Assembly (NCBI RefSeq): GCF_900107695.1
Contig: NZ_FNQP01000005.1
Coordinates: forward strand, 124,001-188,000
From: Thiothrix caldifontis
GTDB lineage: Bacteria > Pseudomonadota > Gammaproteobacteria > Thiotrichales > Thiotrichaceae
Length of the DNA stretch: 64,000 bases
Direction of reading: 5' to 3'
Shown here one piece after another: positions 47,573 through 55,373 of this stretch. Every line of letters starts with the position of its first letter. The stretch's first letter is position 1. Both the position numbers and the translations under genes were made by a program. Below the pieces are notes generated by a model that saw only the letters and a list, made by a program, of their open reading frames with translations, was not told where the DNA came from and searched no databases.

Positions 47573-48247
47573 TCAGGGCTGAGGGGTGTTGCGTAAGCGT
47601 GCCAATACCGCTACGGCTTGTTCGCGGGCTTGTTGTGCAGGTGGCAAGTCGCCGTTGAGGTAAGCATCAATGTCTTGTTGTGCCTGCATTTGGTCGTCAA
47701 AAGCATCGTGGCGTTGGCGAATGCGCTCTAACGAATCTTGCATCCGTGCAAATTTGTCGCTGTGCACATTGGCATGGCGGGACAGTTTGCCAACCGCTTG
47801 CTGGGCGTGTTGGGTCGCTTGTGCCATGCGCAATTCAGCGCGGTAATGTTCCAGCTTGTTGGCGGTGCTTTTCAGGGTTTGCAACAGGCGTTGTTCGTAG
47901 GCGTACAATTGTGCGTGTTGGCGCTGTTGCTGTTCCAGCCGGGTTTCGTGTTGGCTGAAATCTTCTGCCAGTGACAGCGCGGCTGCTTCATCGCCTTGTT
48001 CGAGGTGGCGGCGGATCAGGGTTTCCTTGCTTGCCAGTTGGGTTTTTTGGGCATCAAGCTGGCGTTGCAGGCGTAATTTGTCAGCCATCACTTGTGCAAG
48101 GTGTTGCTTGGCTTCGCGTAAATGGCTTTCGGATTCGTAAATCTCCTGCCCCAGAATGCGGGTGGCGTTGGCATCTACCGCCGTTTCTAGCACTTCGCGA
48201 GTGCCGCCCCGTACCGCAGTGGCGAGTTTTTCGATTAAGTAAAACAT
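47573..48247 (-). CDS. PspA/IM30-family protein
   Basis: A 224-residue, almost entirely alpha-helical coiled-coil protein of the PspA/IM30 kind. The N-terminal amphipathic region (MFYLIEKLATAVRGGTREVL) should bind the membrane; the rest has long Glu/Gln/Arg-rich heptads (TRLEQQQRQHAQLYAYEQRL). These proteins polymerise at the membrane to repair stress. It is 14 bases after the YiaA-like gene, a common gene pair, and upstream of ppk2. Confidence 0.87.
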   Translation of the reverse strand: MFYLIEKLATAVRGGTREVLETAVDANATRILGQEIYESESHLREAKQHLAQVMADKLRLQRQLDAQKTQLASKETLIRRHLEQGDEAAALSLAEDFSQHETRLEQQQRQHAQLYAYEQRLLQTLKSTANKLEHYRAELRMAQATQHAQQAVGKLSRHANVHSDKFARMQDSLERIRQRHDAFDDQMQAQQDIDAYLNGDLPPAQQAREQAVAVLARLRNTPQP

Positions 48248-48261
48248 GCGGATTGCCTCCC

Positions 48262-48534
48262 TTATTCGGCGTATTCTTTGAGGATTTTGTTGGTTTTGGC
48301 TTCGCTAATGCGATTCAGCAAACGTTGCGCTTCGTGCTCATCTCGCAGGGTTTTTGACAACATAATAGTGGAGCTGACAAGAAACAGGGAGTTTAGGGCG
48401 AGGTAACCTTTGGTGAGCAGATTGCCTTCGAGGAAGAAGATAAAAGCTGCCATCCCCGCTAGGGCAATGCCGAAGGTGAGTTTGACGAAGAATAACCAGC
48501 TACTGGAGTTGGGCAGGGTGATATTGTCGTTCAT
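48262..48534 (-). CDS. YiaA/YiaB-family two-helix membrane protein
   Basis: A 90-residue inner-membrane protein with two helices: FVKLTFGIALAGMAAFIFFL and GYLALNSLFLVSSTIMLSKT, then a charged helical tail. This matches the yiaAB two-helix domain. It is often next to pspA-like genes. AGAGGA lies 8 bases before the ATG. It is first in the likely yiaA-pspA-ppk2 transcript. Confidence 0.85.
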   Translation of the reverse strand: MNDNITLPNSSSWLFFVKLTFGIALAGMAAFIFFLEGNLLTKGYLALNSLFLVSSTIMLSKTLRDEHEAQRLLNRISEAKTNKILKEYAE

Positions 48535-48666
48535 GGGGTGTTCCTCTGGTTGCGATTAACAGTTGTTATGCTCTGAGAGGAAGATTAGGGGATGGTTGCG
48601 CTTGGCGCAACGTGAACAGGAAAAGTTGAATTAGGTACGGCTCAGGGTATTGCCGGACAATACTCA

Positions 48667-49527
48667 TTAGGTGTATTGATGTTTAATTACCCGCAACACA
48701 TTCCCATAATACAAAGCCTTACCCGTGCGTGTCTGCATCCACAACTCACGCACCTCGCAATGTTGCGGTTTGAAATATTGATGCGCCAAGCGGGTGATTT
48801 CCGATAAGCCAATCGTGGGCGAATAAGTGTTGAGAATCAGAAACCCGCGTGATGTTAACAACCCTTGCACGCCTTCCAATAACGCTTCCAGCTTATTGTC
48901 GAGTTTCCATTTTTCGCCCTTTTTACCCAGACCCCACGCAGGCGGGTCCATAATAATGCCCTCGTAATGCCGCCCGCGTTTGAGTTCGCGCTCCACGAAT
49001 TTGAGTGCATCTTCGCGCACCCACTTAATATCAGCGAGTTTGCTGCGCTCCATATTGGTATGCGCCCAAGTCAGCAATTGCTTGATGGAATCCACATGCA
49101 AGGTTTCCGCACCGGTTTGCCGTGCGATGCACGATGCCGCGCCGGTATACGCAAACAGGTTGAGAAAGCGCCCTTCAGCAGGCAAATGTTCTGCAATAAA
49201 ATCCCAATTGCAGCGCTGTTCTGGGAACAGACCAAGGTGTTTGAAGCGGGTTAATTCAAGCTGGAAACGCAGCCGCTGGTAGCCGATTTCCCACGTTGTC
49301 GGTGCTGCATCACGCAAGGGATGCCAAGTACCACTGTGCTTGTCGGTTTCCATAAATTCCCAATGCGCTAGTGTGCGCCATTCGCGGTGGGGCTTGCCGG
49401 GTTTGAAATAGGCTTGCACTTCCGGGCGAATGGTGAGGATCTTGCCCCAGCGTTCCAGCTTTTTGCCGTCGCCCGCGTCGATCAGTTCGTAGTCATCCCA
49501 GCCGTGGGTGTAGAGGCGTTGGTTCAT
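48667..49527 (-). CDS. Class I SAM-dependent methyltransferase, RlmI-like
   Basis: A 286-residue methyltransferase. The Rossmann motifs are RFLNLFAYTGAASCIA (motif I), VDSIKQLLTWAHTNM and IIMDPPAWGLGKKG (motif IV), as in the rRNA large-subunit methyltransferase I group. It lacks the full PUA domain of RlmI, so the target may differ. Its ATG overlaps the stop of the XRE-type gene by 4 bases, so the two are cotranslated. Confidence 0.85.
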   Translation of the reverse strand: MNQRLYTHGWDDYELIDAGDGKKLERWGKILTIRPEVQAYFKPGKPHREWRTLAHWEFMETDKHSGTWHPLRDAAPTTWEIGYQRLRFQLELTRFKHLGLFPEQRCNWDFIAEHLPAEGRFLNLFAYTGAASCIARQTGAETLHVDSIKQLLTWAHTNMERSKLADIKWVREDALKFVERELKRGRHYEGIIMDPPAWGLGKKGEKWKLDNKLEALLEGVQGLLTSRGFLILNTYSPTIGLSEITRLAHQYFKPQHCEVRELWMQTRTGKALYYGNVLRVIKHQYT

Positions 49528-50282
49528 GTTTGGCTTCCTTGGCGTACTTTACGCTGATCACCGAATAGGCGTTCGTAATCCCAGTCGCGTATCGCCAGCA
49601 GCACGGTCGACCCTTTGCGTTCGCCAATGGGCAGGCTGGCATCATCCTTGCTTAGGGTGTCGAAATCTTTGGCTAATTGCGCCATTTTGCGCTGGAACAG
49701 GGCGTTACTGGCATCGCTCAACATGCCATTGAGTACCACCAGTTTTTCGCCGTCTTTGATGAAGCGTGCGCGGAAAAATTCGGTTTCGATTTTGGCGAGA
49801 AACAATTTCATGATTGGGCCATCATCGCGCCATTTGAAATTGGAGGCAACCAACAGCTTAATGCGATTCCCCGGCTGCAATTCGATAATGTGCAAGCGAT
49901 CGAGGTGTGTGAGGTAGCGGATCACTTGCGCTTCGCTAAAATTATAACGGTTGGTAATATCTTGCCATGACCAGCGATTCAGCACCAGCACGGTGACGAG
50001 CAACAGGTGCAAATCGTCGGCAATTTCCTTTTCCTGTGAATGGCTTAACTCGCTGATCGGCTTAGCGTGTTCGGAGCGCATTTCGTGGACAAGATCGGAG
50101 ATTTCCATGTCCAGTAAAGTACAGACTTTATCCAAGCGTTGTAGTGATAAATCTTGTTCAGAAAATAGGCGTTTGACGCTGGCTTCAGAGAGTTGCAGGC
50201 AAGTGGCGACGTCGGCATAGGTTTTATTGTGGCGCTTGAGGAGCTTCTTCAGGGTGGTGATAAGTTCAGTGGTCTGCGGCAT
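49524..50282 (-). CDS. XRE-family helix-turn-helix protein
   Basis: A 252-residue protein. Residues about 8-65 are a Cro/CI-type HTH (KRHNKTYADVATCLQLSEAS...LQRLDKVCTLLDMEISDLVH). The remainder contains a second putative HTH (SWQDITNRYNFSEAQVIRYL) and a beta-rich C-terminus. It is a plausible regulator, often seen beside this methyltransferase in gammaproteobacteria. It overlaps the methyltransferase gene by 4 bases. Confidence 0.85.
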   Translation of the reverse strand: MPQTTELITTLKKLLKRHNKTYADVATCLQLSEASVKRLFSEQDLSLQRLDKVCTLLDMEISDLVHEMRSEHAKPISELSHSQEKEIADDLHLLLVTVLVLNRWSWQDITNRYNFSEAQVIRYLTHLDRLHIIELQPGNRIKLLVASNFKWRDDGPIMKLFLAKIETEFFRARFIKDGEKLVVLNGMLSDASNALFQRKMAQLAKDFDTLSKDDASLPIGERKGSTVLLAIRDWDYERLFGDQRKVRQGSQT

Positions 50283-50398
50283 GGGTACGTTGGTCGTGCG
50301 AGTTAGCAGTAAGGTATCGAATTATAACAGGATTTATAAACTGGCGGAGAGTTGGACTTCATCGAAAATGATTGGGCGATTGGTTTCTTACAACAACA

Positions 50399-50472
50399 GG
50401 AGGTGCGGGCAAGATCGACAATGCTCATCGCACCGTGTTCGTTCGCTCATGTGTTTACCCATTCCATATCCC
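50399..50472 (-). pseudogene. Eroded remnant of a TumE/HVO_A0114-type gene pair
   Basis: The sequence AGGTGCGGGCAAGATC... to CACCGTGTTC (50400-50440) matches 52853-52892 inside the HVO_A0114-type gene, and 50441-50464 (TTCGCTCATGTGTTTACCC) matches 53070-53092 at that gene's start. About 175 bases between these two blocks are missing. Upstream on the coding strand the frame ...MEWVNT-stop overlaps the ATG, paralleling ...IEGVNT-stop at 53079. So this is a second, internally deleted copy of the same toxin-antitoxin junction. Confidence 0.7.
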
Positions 50473-50478
50473 AGCGCA

Positions 50479-50994
50479 TTACCAATCACCAAAGCCGTTC
50501 GCCCGCAAGTCGGCTATGCGCACGATCATCGAACGGTTGGGGTCAAACGGGGTGTCTTCAAAACCCCAATGCCGGTAAAAGTCGCGGATGCTGTCATCCA
50601 ACGGGTGGGTGATCATGCAGGCGCAACCGATTTGTTCGCTGATTTGCACCGCTGTCTTGAAGGCGAAGAACAGCAGCGACTTTGCCAGCCCTTGCCCTTG
50701 ATAGTTCAAATCCACTGCCAGTTGCCCCAGTAGTACGGCGGGTACGGCTTCCGGGCGGTTACGCTGTTGGGCTTTGGGCAGGAATTCGCGGCGAATTTCC
50801 GCAGCCGTTAGCGCCACAAATCCAGCCACTTTACCCGTCTCGGTATCGCAAATGACATTGGTGCGTGAAATGCCGAATTGCTGGTTTTTCCATGCGTGGC
50901 GTTGAAACCACGTATTCAGTGACGGCTTGCCACAGTCAAAATCGTTACGCTCGTCGTCTTCCGCCAAGGGGCGGGGTTTGCTTATTTTTCCCAT
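50479..50994 (-). CDS. GNAT-family toxin (TacT/AtaT-like)
   Basis: A 171-residue acetyltransferase. The N-terminal NDFDCGKPSLNTWFQRHAWK is the hallmark of TacT-type toxins that acetylate charged tRNAs; the acetyl-CoA motif is LAVDLNYQGQGLAKSLL; a GF tyrosine region DFYRHWGFEDTPFD is near the end. It overlaps the DUF1778 antitoxin gene by 13 bases. Translation is probably coupled and expression autorepressed at the operator at 51264-51290. Confidence 0.9.
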   Translation of the reverse strand: MGKISKPRPLAEDDERNDFDCGKPSLNTWFQRHAWKNQQFGISRTNVICDTETGKVAGFVALTAAEIRREFLPKAQQRNRPEAVPAVLLGQLAVDLNYQGQGLAKSLLFFAFKTAVQISEQIGCACMITHPLDDSIRDFYRHWGFEDTPFDPNRSMIVRIADLRANGFGDW

Positions 50995-51245
50995 ACGGGT
51001 GTGCTGGCGGCAAGGCGTTGCAGGGCAGGGATTTTCTTGGTGGGTGCATCCAGCCAGGCTTCAAACTGCTCCCAGAGAGCGATGGGAATTTCGACGATGC
51101 GCCGTTCCATGACTTCGAGTTCGGCGGATTCGACGGCTTTGCGGCGAATGAATTCGCTTAAGGTGGTGTGTGCCTGTTTGGCGGCGGTTTCCAGCAGGCT
51201 GCGTTCATTGTCGTTGACGCGGACGCTGAGTATGGAAGTGGACAT
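50982..51245 (-). CDS. DUF1778 ribbon-helix-helix antitoxin (TacA-like)
   Basis: An 87-residue antitoxin. Residues about 5-45 form the RHH DNA-binding fold (ILSVRVNDNERSLLETAAKQ), and the C-terminal region (IVEIPIALWEQFEAWLDAP) should neutralise the GNAT enzyme. GAGG lies 7 bases before the ATG. It precedes and overlaps the GNAT toxin gene. Confidence 0.9.
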   Translation of the reverse strand: MSTSILSVRVNDNERSLLETAAKQAHTTLSEFIRRKAVESAELEVMERRIVEIPIALWEQFEAWLDAPTKKIPALQRLAASTPVWEK

Positions 51246-51263
51246 GGTGTGATCCTCTATCGG

Positions 51264-51309
51264 CTTTTGTCATACAATAGCATACAAAAGACCATTTTGG
51301 TGGTGTCAA
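51264..51309 (-). promoter_or_regulatory. Promoter/operator of the DUF1778-GNAT module
   Basis: CTTTTGT (51264-51270) and ACAAAAG (51284-51290) form a perfect 7-base inverted repeat; between them are direct repeats CATACAA (51271-51277 and 51281-51287). A perfect -35 TTGACA is on the complement of 51304-51309; the -10 candidate TATGCT (complement of 51279-51284) is 19 bases away, slightly long. Antitoxin dimers binding the repeats would cover the -10. Confidence 0.5.
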
Positions 51310-51346
51310 CAAAATGGTTTGATCACCAACAATGACAAGTGAGCGG

Positions 51347-52048
51347 TTATGCCGCAATCTGGTCGTACAACTGCTGTGCTCCTTCCGCCACAATCCGCTG
51401 CGCCCAACTTGGCTTCATTTTCATATCCGCTGCCCGTTCCAGATACAGGGCAGGTCGCGCCAGCATATCTGCCAGTGATTTGAGCAATGCCTTGCGGGGA
51501 ACACTGCCGTATTGTCGCTCGGCTTCTTGCCACGCAGCTTGCGGGATTTCACCCCATGCCAGATACATCGCCACCAAATCGAAGACATCCTTGAACGGTG
51601 GGGCAAGCGCACGGTCAGCATTCGCCAACAGCTTGGTCATGAAACAGGATTCGCGTGACAAGTAGGGCAGCGGAAACAAGTTCAAATCAGCACCCGCAAC
51701 CAGTCGGTATTCATCGCAACTGACGATTTCGAGCTTGACCAGTGAATCATCCAGTTTCAGAAACGTTCTTACTGCGTAACGGTCAGCGCGAATTTCGCGT
51801 ACATAATCAAACTCTTGCTTGACCAATCCGCCGAGAGAAAGATTCGATACTTGCTCACGCACAGCACGGTAGGCATCTTTGTTTGGACACAACAAATCAA
51901 TATCAACCGATTCGCGGTATTCATCCAACTCCAAGGCAATGCGCGTCCCGCCACCGAAACAAATGGCATGTTGGGTAAAGAAATCAGCATCGAACTGCGC
52001 CAAAGCGGTCATGATCAGGCGGTGATGGGGCAGTTGATAATCAGGCAT
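51347..52048 (-). CDS. AbiEii/AbiGii-type nucleotidyltransferase
   Basis: A 233-residue protein with the nucleotidyltransferase signature ICFGGGTRIALELDEYRESVDIDLL near residues 29-53: a glycine loop followed by the D-x-D metal site. The rest (LSRESCFMTKLLANADRAL..FKDVFDLVAMYLAWG) matches AbiEii-like proteins, toxins that nucleotidylate tRNA in AbiE systems. It overlaps the 76-residue partner gene by 8 bases, which should supply the antitoxin-like component. The start at 52048 follows the family better than the upstream one at 52108. Confidence 0.8.
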   Translation of the reverse strand: MPDYQLPHHRLIMTALAQFDADFFTQHAICFGGGTRIALELDEYRESVDIDLLCPNKDAYRAVREQVSNLSLGGLVKQEFDYVREIRADRYAVRTFLKLDDSLVKLEIVSCDEYRLVAGADLNLFPLPYLSRESCFMTKLLANADRALAPPFKDVFDLVAMYLAWGEIPQAAWQEAERQYGSVPRKALLKSLADMLARPALYLERAADMKMKPSWAQRIVAEGAQQLYDQIAA

Positions 52049-52271
52049 GATGCACCACCCCAAACGCTGGAATGAAAATGCCTTGCCCCACTGTGCGAGT
52101 AAGCTCATTGATTAGACCTTGCTCGTTGTCGCTTAGATTCTGTGCTTGCACGAAGCCCCAACGTTCTTCATACACGCGGAAAGCAAAGTCAGGATCGACG
52201 GTTTCGCAATGGACATCCCATAGCAGCTTGTCCAGTTCCGGGTAGAGCTTACGGTTGATGGTGGTTGGCAT
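52041..52271 (-). CDS. Small partner of the AbiEii-type nucleotidyltransferase
   Basis: A 76-residue protein, not recognised by name. It reads MPTTINRKLYPELDKLLWD, then a stretch DFAFRVYEERWGFVQAQN and LINELTRTVGQGIF. Position upstream and the 8-base overlap with the nucleotidyltransferase gene suggest a cognate antitoxin or targeting subunit, unlike the larger AbiEi. An inverted repeat lies upstream at 52297-52317. Confidence 0.6.
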   Translation of the reverse strand: MPTTINRKLYPELDKLLWDVHCETVDPDFAFRVYEERWGFVQAQNLSDNEQGLINELTRTVGQGIFIPAFGVVHHA

Positions 52272-52296
52272 GGCGGTTTTCCTGCTTTGCTGGTGT

Positions 52297-52317
52297 TTTC
52301 ATGAGAATAGCATGAAA
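52297..52317. promoter_or_regulatory. Inverted repeat before the AbiEii pair
   Basis: TTTCATG-AGAATAG-CATGAAA is a perfect 7-base inverted repeat with a 7-base spacer, 26 bases upstream of the start of the 76-residue gene. Its place fits an operator for autoregulation. Confidence 0.45.
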
Positions 52318-52459
52318 CCTTGTGTAGCCAATCCTACGCACTGTCACCAAATCCGTTTGCCACGCAAGTGGGTTATCCGTACCGACGTAAACATCCAAGT
52401 TTGCGAGTGCGGTTGGCGCGTGCCACAATGATCATGTACCTCGTTAGCGGAGAAATCTC

Positions 52460-52723
52460 ATGCAATTGACGCTCGATATTCCAGAAAAATTCTTTGCTTA
52501 TCAAACACCCAAAGAGCTGATACGCCTACTCAAACTGAATACGGCGATTGACCTTTATCGACGCGGCAAATTGTCTGCGGGTGCTGCGGCTGAATTCGTT
52601 GGCGACCTTGATCGCTACGAATTTCTGTATGAATGCCGCCAACACGGGATTGAGCCACAAACCTACGATAATGTTGAGGAACTGCAAGCTGAAATCGACA
52701 ACATTCACGCCGCCCGCTGCTGA
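52460..52723 (+). CDS. UPF0175-family small protein
   Basis: An 87-residue protein with the UPF0175 pattern: LIRLLKLNTAIDLYRRGKLSAGAAAEFVGDLDRYEFLYECR, where the RGKLSxGxAAE block is a helix-turn-helix-like motif. The family is an antitoxin-like partner of PIN toxins. No toxin follows; instead the gene overlaps tail to tail by 19 bases with the HVO_A0114-type gene, so it may be an orphan. Confidence 0.85.
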   Translation: MQLTLDIPEKFFAYQTPKELIRLLKLNTAIDLYRRGKLSAGAAAEFVGDLDRYEFLYECRQHGIEPQTYDNVEELQAEIDNIHAARC

Positions 52724-53082
52724 GGCAGATGCACATCGACCACGATTTCCGAATAAGGCGTAAACACCTTGCCCTGTGCGTCGCGCTCAATTGCCAGCCA
52801 CTCCATCAAACGTTCCACATCGTTATGCACATTCTTGTAATCGCGCTGCAAGGTGCGGGCAAGTTCAGCAATGCTCATCGCGCCCTGTTCATGCAATGTT
52901 GCCAGCAAATCCCACCGCTTAGGCGTAAACACACTCAACATCTGGCTGACATTCTTGAAACCCACACCGAAGTAAGGCGTAGGCTCTTCACCAACGTCCA
53001 AACGCTCCATCATCTGTTGTGCCAAAGCCAAGGATGATTGGATGCCAGTACCCACTTTGATGGTTAGAATACATTCGCTCAT
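52705..53082 (-). CDS. HVO_A0114-type winged-helix protein (TumA-like antitoxin)
   Basis: A 125-residue protein: N-terminal 50 residues with LAQQMMERLDVGEEP, then a winged helix in residues 55-110 (LSVFTPKRWDLLATLHEQGAMSIAELARTL...DYKNVHNDVERLMEWL). This resembles the HVO_A0114 group, which pairs with the DUF6516/TumE toxin family. The toxin normally precedes it with ATGA overlap. Here only the last 23 to 28 codons of that partner remain (53079-53162), so the regulator is probably orphaned. Confidence 0.8.
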   Translation of the reverse strand: MSECILTIKVGTGIQSSLALAQQMMERLDVGEEPTPYFGVGFKNVSQMLSVFTPKRWDLLATLHEQGAMSIAELARTLQRDYKNVHNDVERLMEWLAIERDAQGKVFTPYSEIVVDVHLPQQRAA

Positions 53083-53162
53083 GTGTTTACCCCTTCAATA
53101 TCCTGCAAAAAATCAGCCACTAAACGCGCCGGACTTTGAAACAAAAGTTCAACACTATTCAA
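53079..53162 (-). pseudogene. 3' remnant of a DUF6516/TumE-like toxin gene
   Basis: The frame that ends in TGA overlapping the HVO_A0114 ATG reads LNSVELLFQSPARLVADFLQ then DIEGVNT and stop. The FxSPARLVADFLxDIE pattern is the usual C-terminus of DUF6516/TumE family proteins as I remember them. Upstream it breaks at TAA (53166-53168), where base composition changes to AT-rich. So the front of the toxin gene has been replaced by the inserted cassette. Confidence 0.6.
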
Positions 53163-53216
53163 TATTTAGATGTGAATACAAATGTTATTACATATATTGT
53201 GCAATAGTGATACGCG

Positions 53217-53245
53217 TTGTTTTTGCTCAAAAAATATGCGATACT
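53217..53245 (+). promoter_or_regulatory. Candidate promoter of the AT-rich cassette
   Basis: TTGTTT (53217-53222), 17 bases, then GATACT (53240-53245) form a plausible sigma-70 pair 42 bases before the first start codon. The region is AT-rich, so chance matches are possible. Confidence 0.4.
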
Positions 53246-53287
53246 ATTAATGTTTAATGGCGTAAAAAATTTATATTAGGGTATGAC

Positions 53288-53899
53288 ATGAGAAATAGTA
53301 TTCCAACATGGGTGGCATTAAGAAAAATTGGTAAATCAAAAATTGTTGGAATGACAATATTCATCCCTTTCTTTGGATACATGATCTTATTCAATGATCA
53401 ATTTGTTCATCTTTTTAGTCTGTCAAAAGAATTATTTCTTGACGATTATAGCTCTAATACATCAGTGGCTCTTGACTTTGCTAAAGAAGGAAAAAATCGA
53501 CTATTCTATTTTTATTTTGGTTTTACATTCCTTGGAATTGCATCATTGATATATAAGTTATCTTGTCCTAGCTTGATTAATGATTATGGTTCTGATCGTG
53601 ATTTCATAAAAGAAGAACTTCCTTTGATAACAATTAAGAGAGGTGAAGAAATAATTCAATATTTAAGTGAAAAAAAAGCATCTTCTAGTCAGGAAATAGA
53701 GAATATTAAATGGAAATTAAAGAACTCAAATGAAATTAACAATAATATTGACTTGATGTCAATATATTGGGGGTATGAGAATACTACAAAAATATCAGCT
53801 AGAATGGCATCAGCACTACTATATTTATTTGGATTTTCGATATTGATGATTCCGGCAATTGCAATGTTTATTGACGTAAGTACTGTTTTTTTTAATTAA
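53288..53899 (+). CDS. Three-helix membrane protein of AT-rich cassette (unknown)
   Basis: A 203-residue protein, not recognised. Three hydrophobic segments are visible: residues 19-36 (IVGMTIFIPFFGYMILF), 72-90 (LFYFYFGFTFLGIASLIY) and 174-197 (ASALLYLFGFSILMIPAIAM). Between helices 2 and 3 lies a charged, probably cytoplasmic segment of about 80 residues. Base composition is far more AT-rich than the neighbours and codons are AAA/ATA-heavy. It is followed after 21 bases by a P-loop ATPase gene. A membrane effector controlled by the ATPase is a reasonable guess. Confidence 0.7.
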   Translation: MRNSIPTWVALRKIGKSKIVGMTIFIPFFGYMILFNDQFVHLFSLSKELFLDDYSSNTSVALDFAKEGKNRLFYFYFGFTFLGIASLIYKLSCPSLINDYGSDRDFIKEELPLITIKRGEEIIQYLSEKKASSSQEIENIKWKLKNSNEINNNIDLMSIYWGYENTTKISARMASALLYLFGFSILMIPAIAMFIDVSTVFFN

Positions 53900-53920
53900 G
53901 TATAGGGTTGGGATTTTAAT

Positions 53921-55369
53921 ATGGACTTTAACGAATATGAATTGCAGAAAATGTTTGGTCACGAAGCGGCTGAGGATGAAGATACAGAAAGATTAAAGTC
54001 ATATTACTTTAAAAGTAAAATTTATAATCAAATTGTTAATGATTTGCCGTTAAGAATATTAGTTGGTCATAAAGGTATTGGTAAGTCAGCACTTTTTAAA
54101 GTTGCTATTGATGAAGAAATGGTAAATAACAGATTGGCTTTGTCTATAAAGCCAGATGATGTAATAGGTGTTGGTGATAATGTAACGGATTTTCTAAAAC
54201 TAATTAGGGAGTGGAAAATTGGAATAAATAAAATATTAACCAAGAAGGTTTTGTCTTTCTTCAACAAGCTTGATAAAAATTGGCAAGATGAGTTAGAAAA
54301 CTTTGGAGGAGATACTTTAAATTTTATTCATTCAAAAATTTCTCATTCAGATTTAAAAGATGCGATCAATAAACCATTGCTTGATAAGTTTTTATCTGAT
54401 AAGAAAATATCTGTTTACATTGATGATCTTGATCGTGGATGGGAGGGGAGAAAACATGATATTCAGAAAATATCTGCATTATTAAATGCAGTTAGAGATA
54501 TTTCAAGTGAAAATAGAGGTATTTATTTTAGAATAAGTCTACGGTCTGACGTTTATTATCTTGCTAGAACATCTGATGAATCAACAGACAAGGTTGAAGG
54601 CTCTGTCATCTGGTACTCTTGGCAGCAACACGAAATTTTAGTATTACTTGTAAAACGTATAGAGAGTTATTTTGGTCGGCAAGTGGATGAAAATTTACTC
54701 ATGGGCAAACATCAATCGGAGTTGATGAGGTATTTAAAAGAAATAATAGAAGAGAAGTTTACAGGGAAAGGACATTGGAGAGATACTCCCATGTATCGTG
54801 TTCTTATGTCATTAATAAGAAAAAGACCAAGAGATCTAGTGAAGCTTTTAACATTAGCAGGTCGTCAAGCAAAATCTAAAAACTCAAATATTATTAAAAC
54901 CGTGCATCTTGAGGATATATTTGAAGAATACTCTCAAGGAAGACTTCAAGATACGATTAATGAATATCGCTCGGAATTACCAAGTATTGAGCGGTTAATC
55001 CTTGGAATGAAACCATCGAAAAAGGAAAAAACTGCATCATTAGGCTACAAGTATAATACTTCTGATTTGCTTAAAAAAATAGAAATGATTGAAGAGCAAG
55101 GCAAGTTTTATTGGACAAAAACTAAAGAAGAACCTAGTGCAGCGTCTACTAAAGAGCTTGCTGCCTTTCTTTATAAAATCAATTTTATTACAGCAAGAAA
55201 ACAAACTTCATTAGGGATAGATAGAAAATATTTTGAAGAAAACAGGTATCTCTCTAATAAGTTCACGGAGTTCGGTTATGATTGGGAAATACATCCTGCA
55301 TATCGCTGGGCATTACAACCTGATGATCCCTTGAATATATTTAACGAATTAGAGTTAAATGAATCATAA
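53921..55369 (+). CDS. P-loop ATPase (Sll1717/KAP-like) of AT-rich cassette
   Basis: A 482-residue ATPase. Walker A is GHKGIGKS (49-56); Walker B ISVYIDDLDRGW (163-174) with two acidic residues; a sensor-like ISLRSDVYYLAR lies near 205-216; and RKRPRDLVKLLTLAGRQA is a possible arginine finger/sensor 2. This is the layout of STAND/KAP-like ATPases of the Sll1717 type, which are frequent in defence islands. GGGAT lies 7 bases before the ATG. It ends 5 bases before a strong terminator. Codon use is as AT-rich as its partner. Confidence 0.8.
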   Translation: MDFNEYELQKMFGHEAAEDEDTERLKSYYFKSKIYNQIVNDLPLRILVGHKGIGKSALFKVAIDEEMVNNRLALSIKPDDVIGVGDNVTDFLKLIREWKIGINKILTKKVLSFFNKLDKNWQDELENFGGDTLNFIHSKISHSDLKDAINKPLLDKFLSDKKISVYIDDLDRGWEGRKHDIQKISALLNAVRDISSENRGIYFRISLRSDVYYLARTSDESTDKVEGSVIWYSWQQHEILVLLVKRIESYFGRQVDENLLMGKHQSELMRYLKEIIEEKFTGKGHWRDTPMYRVLMSLIRKRPRDLVKLLTLAGRQAKSKNSNIIKTVHLEDIFEEYSQGRLQDTINEYRSELPSIERLILGMKPSKKEKTASLGYKYNTSDLLKKIEMIEEQGKFYWTKTKEEPSAASTKELAAFLYKINFITARKQTSLGIDRKYFEENRYLSNKFTEFGYDWEIHPAYRWALQPDDPLNIFNELELNES

Positions 55370-55373
55370 TCTA

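Noticed and set aside
50352-50612. 86-codon plus-strand frame starting DFIENDWAIGFLQQQ
   Set aside because: The beginning looks protein-like but the rest runs antisense through the toxin-antitoxin remnant and the GNAT gene; not supportable as a gene.
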